DNA from: Deltaproteobacteria bacterium
Lineage (GTDB): Bacteria > Desulfobacterota > Desulfobacteria > Desulfobacterales > ETH-SRB1
Assembly (NCBI GenBank): GCA_030627405.1
Contig: DAOUSD010000054.1
Span: forward strand, 1-8,015
Length of the DNA stretch: 8,015 nt
Reading direction: 5' to 3'
Shown: in pieces, positions 5,516-8,015 of the stretch
How positions within the stretch are numbered: the first letter of the stretch is position 1
Layout: every line of letters begins with the position of its first letter
Notes under the pieces: model-generated
Database searches by the model: none
What the model was told of the DNA's origin: nothing
What the model saw: only the letters and a program-made list of their open reading frames with translations
Position numbers and translations under genes: made by a program

Positions 5516-5979
5516 AAGTTTTTCGGGTTGCAGTAGACAGCAGTTGTCTTATTGGACTGGCGCAAATAGAGATATTTGGACTATTAAAAGAGGTGTTTGC
5601 TGAGAGATATATTCCTCGCGCTGTGTATGAGGAGGTCGTGGTGAAAGGAAGAGGTGAAGCCGGTTCTACCGAGACCGAATCTGCGGTAAAAGATGGTTGG
5701 ATATCCATGAAGACCGTAAATGATGAGATAGCTGTTAATGCCTTAACAACAAATTTGGGCAAAAAGGAATCAGGATTTGATTATGCGCTGATAGATGAAC
5801 GGACAGCAAGGGAGAAAGCGGCGCTAATGGGTGTAACTACGATGGGTGTCCTGGGGGTTATGGATTTGGCAATTGAAATGGGATTTGCCATAGATAAAAA
5901 GAAGCTTGTCAAACAGTTGAGAAAATCAGGTTTCAGGATTAGTGATAAGCTTTATACAAGGATGTTCCCTGACAATTAA
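5512..5979 (+). CDS. DUF3368 PIN-like toxin with an apparent internal deletion
   Basis: The 155-residue protein matches the DUF3368 layout: an N-terminal VAVDSSCLIGLA strand with Asp9, IPRAVYEEVV (Glu40/41), LIDERTAR with Asp95, then GVLGVMDLA and a closing SGFRISDKLYTRMF segment. Family members normally read like LGxGESEA followed by about ten residues (helix with xLA) before DYALIDER. Here KKES (to residue 87) runs straight into GFDYALIDER, so the acidic helix carrying a conserved active-site Glu seems to be missing. The frame is kept. If the comparison holds, the toxin is likely inactive. The predicted role is an RNA-cleaving toxin held by the UPF0175 protein. Function and the missing helix are inferred from remembered family patterns. 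Confidence 0.85.
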   Translation: MKVFRVAVDSSCLIGLAQIEIFGLLKEVFAERYIPRAVYEEVVVKGRGEAGSTETESAVKDGWISMKTVNDEIAVNALTTNLGKKESGFDYALIDERTAREKAALMGVTTMGVLGVMDLAIEMGFAIDKKKLVKQLRKSGFRISDKLYTRMFPDN

Positions 5980-5981
5980 AA

Positions 5982-6086
5982 GAAAATCGCTGTGCAGACT
6001 TTCACGTCGTAGCTAATGTGGCGAGATATCTTGGAATAGGACGAACAAATATCCTTCGTTCGATAAAAAGGGGTCGTGAAATCTGA
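5982..6086 (+). pseudogene. REP-associated transposase C-terminal remnant
   Basis: From 5982 to TGA 6084-6086 the frame reads ENRCADFHVVANVARYLGIG then RTNILRSIKRGREI. It matches the final helix-turn-helix of the protein at 3-383 (VARILGVKRASIKQAVVRG) in pattern: VAR-LG-(hydrophobic)-R-(polar)-I-(basic)-RG. The rest of the transposase is missing and no start codon precedes it. It begins right at the stop of the DUF3368 toxin (5977-5979) and is followed by two REP-like motif copies, which supports a transposase/REP association. Confidence 0.7.
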
Positions 6087-6102
6087 ATAAAGCAACAAAA
6101 GC

Positions 6103-6117
6103 ACCAGCGTCCCCACC
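6103..6117 (+). repeat. REP-like motif copy (ACCAGCGTCCCCACC)
   Basis: One of seven same-strand copies; 17 nt after the stop of the second transposase tail, as copy 1 is 12 nt after the first. Confidence 0.6.
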
Positions 6118-6152
6118 AGTAACATGGCCTGCAGGCGTAAACTTGTGAAACA

Positions 6153-6167
6153 AGCAACGTCCCCTCC
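6153..6167 (+). repeat. REP-like motif copy at the legC breakpoint (AGCAACGTCCCCTCC)
   Basis: Lies 5 nt before the first codons that match the LegC-type aminotransferase. Recognisable gene sequence begins only after it. Confidence 0.6.
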
Positions 6168-6172
6168 TATTC

Positions 6173-6858
6173 GTGGTTCCCATGCACACGTTTGGACATC
6201 CTTGCAGGATGGGCAGGTTAATCAATCTGGCAGATCAATGGAACATCCCCGTTGTGGAAGACGCTGCAGAGTCCCTTGGCTCTATGATTTTAACCAGGCA
6301 TTGTGGAACTTTTGGCAAGGCAGGCATTTTGAGCTTTAATGGCAACAAAACAATTACCTGTGGTGGCGGTGGCGCCATTATTACCAACGACGCTGCCCTG
6401 GCAGATAGAGCCAAACATCTTACGACCACTGCAAAAGTAAATCACCCTTGGGAATATGTTCATGACGAAGTTGGCTATAATTACAGGATGCCGAATTTGA
6501 ATGCTGCACTGGCATGTGCACAACTTGAACAATTGGATGTGATTTTAACAGATAAACGCATGTTGGCAAATGCATACAATGCCTTTTTCAGTAAAACAGA
6601 CTGGTGTGATTTTTTCAAAGAGCCTGATGGGTGTACCAGTAATTACTGGTTGAACGCTGTCATTACCTTGGATAAAAAACAACGGGATGATCTTCTGAAG
6701 ACCACAAATGATTCCGGTATAATGACCCGGCCCATCTGGCAATTAATGTCTGATCTGGAAATGTAGAAATGTATAAACAGTGCCAAAAAGGGGATTTGAA
6801 AAATGCCCGATGGCTTCATGACAGGATTGTAAATTTGCCGAGCAGTGTGAGGGTATAA
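6173..6858 (+). pseudogene. legC: LegC-type sugar aminotransferase, 5' part missing and frameshifted by an 8-bp duplication
   Basis: This is a DegT/DnrJ/EryC1/StrS-fold PLP aminotransferase of the LegC group, which aminates a UDP-4-keto sugar on the way to legionaminic-type acids. Visible motifs: HTFGHP, VVEDAAESLGS (PLP-binding acid), GTFGKAGILSFNGNKTI with the Schiff-base Lys at codon 6347, CGGGGAIIT, HPWEYVHDEVGYNYRMPNLN, NYWLNAV and GIMTRPIW. About 150 N-terminal residues of a ~385-residue family are gone; homology starts after a REP-like motif. Translation in this frame stops at TAG 6764-6766, but the true C-terminus (MYKQCQKGDLKNARWLHDRI, then VNLPSSVRV) continues in another frame to TAA 6856-6858. 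The cause is a tandem GAAATGTA duplication. A shortened product could start at GTG 6173 but would lack half the fold. Confidence 0.88.
6758..6773 (+). repeat. Perfect 8-bp tandem duplication GAAATGTA x2 that breaks legC
   Basis: GAAATGTA occurs at 6758-6765 and 6766-6773. Removing either copy restores an uninterrupted frame (…LEMYKQC…) to the conserved LegC C-terminus. Confidence 0.92.
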
Positions 6859-6859
6859 G

Positions 6860-6908
6860 ATTAAAGCTGAAAGCATAGAAGCTCAAAGTGTAGAAGCTGA
6901 AAGGTGGA
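6860..6908 (+). repeat. Tandem 15-nt repeats upstream of the PIN toxin
   Basis: AAGCTGAAAGCATAG (6864-6878), AAGCTCAAAGTGTAG (6879-6893) and AAGCTGAAAGGTGGA (6894-6908), preceded by ATTA. The last unit supplies the purine-rich ribosome-binding region (GGTGGAAG, 6903-6910) for the TTG start at 6914. Confidence 0.8.
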
Positions 6909-6913
6909 AGAAG

Positions 6914-7360
6914 TTGAGATTATATCTTGATATGTGTGTTTATAACAGGCCGTTTGATGATCAGGGTCAGCCAAGAATAATGCTTGAAGCTCGGATTTTC
7001 ATTATGCTGCTGTCGATGATATCCGAAGGTCGGTTTGATTTGATCAATTCGTTTGCATTGGAATATGAAAACAGCAAGAATCCAAATATCGAAAACATGT
7101 TGAAGATATCAGACTTGTTGGAATATTCCACAGATTACATATCCTGTGATGAAGGCATTTTGGATAGATCTCTGGAGGTTGAGAAGTATGGTCTGATTGG
7201 TATGGATGCTGTGCATATTGCATGTGCTGAAAAAGCAAAAGCTGATTTTTTTGTAACGTGTGATGATAATCTTATTAAAAAGCTGGAACGGATTGATAAC
7301 ATGGGGATTGTATATTATAATGTAATTGATTTTGTATCAAGGGAGGTATTTAAGACATGA
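6914..7360 (+). CDS. PIN-domain toxin (ribonuclease-like)
   Basis: The 148-residue protein begins MRLYLDMCVYNRPFDDQ, the first PIN strand with Asp6, as in the common LDNCCLNRPFDD group of PIN proteins. It continues through a helical middle with an acidic residue in FALEYENSK, and ends with MDAVHIACAEKAKADFFVTCDD (Asp98, Asp117/118). The acidic set expected for a Mg-dependent RNase is therefore present and the length is normal. The TTG at 6914 is chosen because it places the conserved RLYLD motif at the N-terminus; GGTGGAAG precedes it. The stop overlaps the downstream antitoxin ATG by ATGA (7357-7360). Toxin-before-antitoxin order is the reverse of the other pairs in this window. This looks like the only intact PIN toxin here. 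Confidence 0.85.
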   Translation: MRLYLDMCVYNRPFDDQGQPRIMLEARIFIMLLSMISEGRFDLINSFALEYENSKNPNIENMLKISDLLEYSTDYISCDEGILDRSLEVEKYGLIGMDAVHIACAEKAKADFFVTCDDNLIKKLERIDNMGIVYYNVIDFVSREVFKT

Positions 7361-7569
7361 ATATGCCATTGAATGAACTGACTCCTGCTGAGGTTAGAAG
7401 GGCAGGCTGGGAAGCCTTGACAGAAAAATTAGGTCCGACCAGCGCTTTAAAATTTATCTTGGATTATGATCGCGGTGAAGGCAATTATACTGAACTCCGC
7501 AAAAAGATATTTAAGGGGAAAACAGTCAGAAATATTATTCAGGATATGAAAAAAGAAGGTTTTGTTTGA
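7357..7569 (+). CDS. Antitoxin partner of the PIN toxin
   Basis: A 70-residue protein, MNMPLNELTPAEVRRAGWEA, followed by a conserved-looking helical region (KLGPTSALKFILDYDRGEGNYTELRKKIFKG) and a short basic tail. Similar small proteins are commonly found directly after PIN toxins of this type, so it is assigned as antitoxin by pattern and position. The ATG at 7357 overlaps the toxin stop and has GGGAGG about 10 nt upstream; an ATG at 7363 is an alternative start. No classical DNA-binding motif is clear. Confidence 0.75.
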   Translation: MNMPLNELTPAEVRRAGWEALTEKLGPTSALKFILDYDRGEGNYTELRKKIFKGKTVRNIIQDMKKEGFV

Positions 7570-7588
7570 GCTTTAATGCTTTGAGCTT
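7565..7588 (-). repeat. Inverted 15-nt repeat after the antitoxin
   Basis: The reverse complement reads AAGCTCAAAGCATTA then AAGCTCAAA. The full unit matches AAGCTGAAAGCATAG (6864-6878) at 12 of 15 positions and shares AAGCTCAAAG with 6879-6888. It overlaps the last codons and stop of the antitoxin. Confidence 0.65.
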
Positions 7589-7808
7589 ATATTAATTCCG
7601 CCATACTTACTCGTATATTGGTTGGGGTTGGAGAAACAGACGAAAAAAATGAAGAAAAATCTTGAAGTAGATTTGGAAAAAGTTTGCATAAGTTACTTTC
7701 GTTACCAGCGCCCCTTCCTTCTTTCACTGGGGAACTATAATAATGACTTTACATCCGGCTGAAATTATAATAACTATTCCTTTTTTATACAAAAAAAAAG
7801 AAAAATAA
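7589..7808. other. Intergenic stretch upstream of neuC remnant
   Basis: No supported gene. It holds a GGTTGGGGTTGG run (7620-7631), one REP-like motif (7704-7718), two TATAATAA boxes (around 7736 and 7766) that might be -10 elements but lack convincing -35 partners, and an A-run before the neuC ATG. A 37-codon frame from 7649 has no ribosome site and runs through the repeat motif, so it is not called. Confidence 0.55.
7704..7718 (+). repeat. REP-like motif copy (ACCAGCGCCCCTTCC)
   Basis: A slightly diverged copy (GCGCCCC instead of ACGTCCCC) on the same strand as the others, between the PIN cassette and neuC. Confidence 0.5.
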
Positions 7809-7899
7809 ATGAGAAAGATTTGCATTATAACCGGAACCCGCCGAATACGGCCTGCTCTATTGGCTGATGAAGGAGAACCAAAGCCAAATAGTTGAATAG
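7809..7899 (+). pseudogene. neuC: neuC-type UDP-N-acetylglucosamine 2-epimerase, N-terminal stump with 2-bp frameshift
   Basis: ATG 7809 starts MRKICIITGTR, the first strand and loop of hydrolysing UDP-GlcNAc 2-epimerases of the NeuC/LegG type, which release ManNAc or a related sugar for nonulosonic acid synthesis. The family continues AEYGLLYWLMKE. Here that segment is present (GCC GAA TAC at 7840-7848 through GAG 7873) but two nucleotides out of frame, as if CGCGCC had become CGCC. The natural frame therefore ends at TGA 7893-7895 after 28 codons. The second frame loses similarity after LMKE and stops at TAG 7897-7899, directly before a REP-like motif. About 22 of ~380 residues survive. An A-rich leader without a clear ribosome site precedes it. 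Confidence 0.85.
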
Positions 7900-7900
7900 T

Positions 7901-7915
7901 GTCAACGTCCCCTAT
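7901..7915 (+). repeat. REP-like motif copy at the neuC breakpoint (GTCAACGTCCCCTAT)
   Basis: Directly follows the truncated neuC stump. Here the gene fragment lies on the left of the motif; elsewhere it lies on the right. Confidence 0.6.
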
Positions 7916-8015
7916 TGCCTTTGACATGCTTGATGCGCTAATCAAGATGTGACACCAGACAGACACTTATTATAATAATCAAGGTTTGACCCCAAATCTT
8001 CTCTTAACAACAAAT
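7916..8015. other. Window end, no supported gene
   Basis: Contains a short frame AFDMLDALIKM ending at TGA 7950-7952 that could be another 3' gene tail after a REP-like motif. It is followed by CCAGACAGACAC (related to the ACAGACAG element at 758-765) and an AT-rich end. Confidence 0.4.

Larger units (their letters stand above)
6860..7588 (+). mobile_element. Putative small cassette: PIN toxin/antitoxin pair flanked by inverted 15-nt repeats
   Basis: Three imperfect 15-mers (AAGCTSAAAGYRTAG type) precede the toxin at 6864-6908, and the same unit appears inverted just after the antitoxin at 7565-7588. The outer left edge ATTAAAGCTGAAA (6860-6872) matches the reverse complement of 7565-7577 at 12 of 13 positions. 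The unit begins 1 nt after the restored legC stop. No target duplication was seen. The design parallels the four-helix-bundle cassette at 1133-1623. Confidence 0.42.

Noticed and set aside
6124..6339. 71-codon + strand frame overlapping the legC start
   Set aside because: It runs out of frame through conserved aminotransferase codons (VVEDAAESLGS) and through the repeat motif.
7620..7631. GGTTGGGGTTGG as a two-tier G-quadruplex
   Set aside because: The sequence fits, but a single short run with no positional link to a gene is not strong evidence of function.
7649..7762. 37-codon frame MKKNLEVDLEKVC before neuC
   Set aside because: No ribosome-binding site; it reads through the REP-like motif and no family is recognisable.
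7736..7775. TATAAT boxes as a neuC promoter
   Set aside because: No -35 hexamer at a suitable distance, and such boxes are expected by chance in this AT-rich stretch.
396..7915. Motif copies considered as a CRISPR array
   Set aside because: Copies are short, imperfect, spaced by tens to thousands of nt, and separated by genes; no cas genes are present.
7917..7952. AFDMLDALIKM stop-terminated frame as a gene remnant
   Set aside because: Only 11 codons, too short to distinguish from chance, although its position after a motif copy fits the pattern.

Overview
The window holds part of an LPS/O-antigen nucleotide-sugar locus from a Gram-negative bacterium, broken up by small inserted genes. All genes are on the + strand. 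The gene mix (REP-associated transposase tails, four-helix-bundle protein, UPF0175/DUF3368 and PIN toxin-antitoxin pairs, rfbFGH, legionaminic/sialic-type sugar genes) and the moderately AT-rich composition suggest a Desulfobacterota-like (deltaproteobacterial) environmental genome. That assignment is inference; no rRNA or housekeeping gene is present.

The sugar genes run in a plausible biosynthetic order: the last ~31 codons of rfbF (1031-1126), rfbG (homology 1622-2710), rfbH (within 3458-5212), the 3' half of a LegC-type aminotransferase (6173-6858) and the first ~22 codons of neuC (7809-7899). RfbF, RfbG and RfbH convert glucose-1-phosphate to a CDP-3,6-dideoxyhexose precursor. LegC and NeuC belong to nonulosonic acid synthesis. 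Every sugar gene shows damage or alteration: rfbF is decapitated, rfbG has no canonical start before its NAD-binding loop, rfbH is fused to a MazF-like toxin, legC lacks its 5' part and carries an 8-bp tandem duplication, and neuC has a 2-bp frameshift and is cut short.

Accessory genes occupy every junction between the sugar genes. A four-helix-bundle gene lies between rfbF and rfbG. An orphan antitoxin, a VapB with a stump of VapC, and a MazF-type pair whose toxin runs into RfbH lie between rfbG and rfbH. A UPF0175/DUF3368 pair and a transposase tail lie between rfbH and legC. A PIN toxin/antitoxin pair lies between legC and neuC.

Two repeat systems sit at the joints. The first is a short motif, consensus near ACCARCGTCCCCTCC, found seven times, always on the + strand, and repeatedly just where a gene fragment begins or ends; REP-associated transposase tails lie nearby. 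The second is short tandem-repeat arrays that flank two of the inserted cassettes in inverted orientation: 8-nt units around the four-helix-bundle gene and 15-nt units around the PIN pair. In front of rfbG the 8-nt array lies between an ATGA-coupled start and the rfbG frame, so a change in repeat number could in principle switch rfbG on. Most of the window is therefore best read as an O-antigen operon being remodelled by repeat-bounded small cassettes. An assembly artefact at the repeat joints remains possible.
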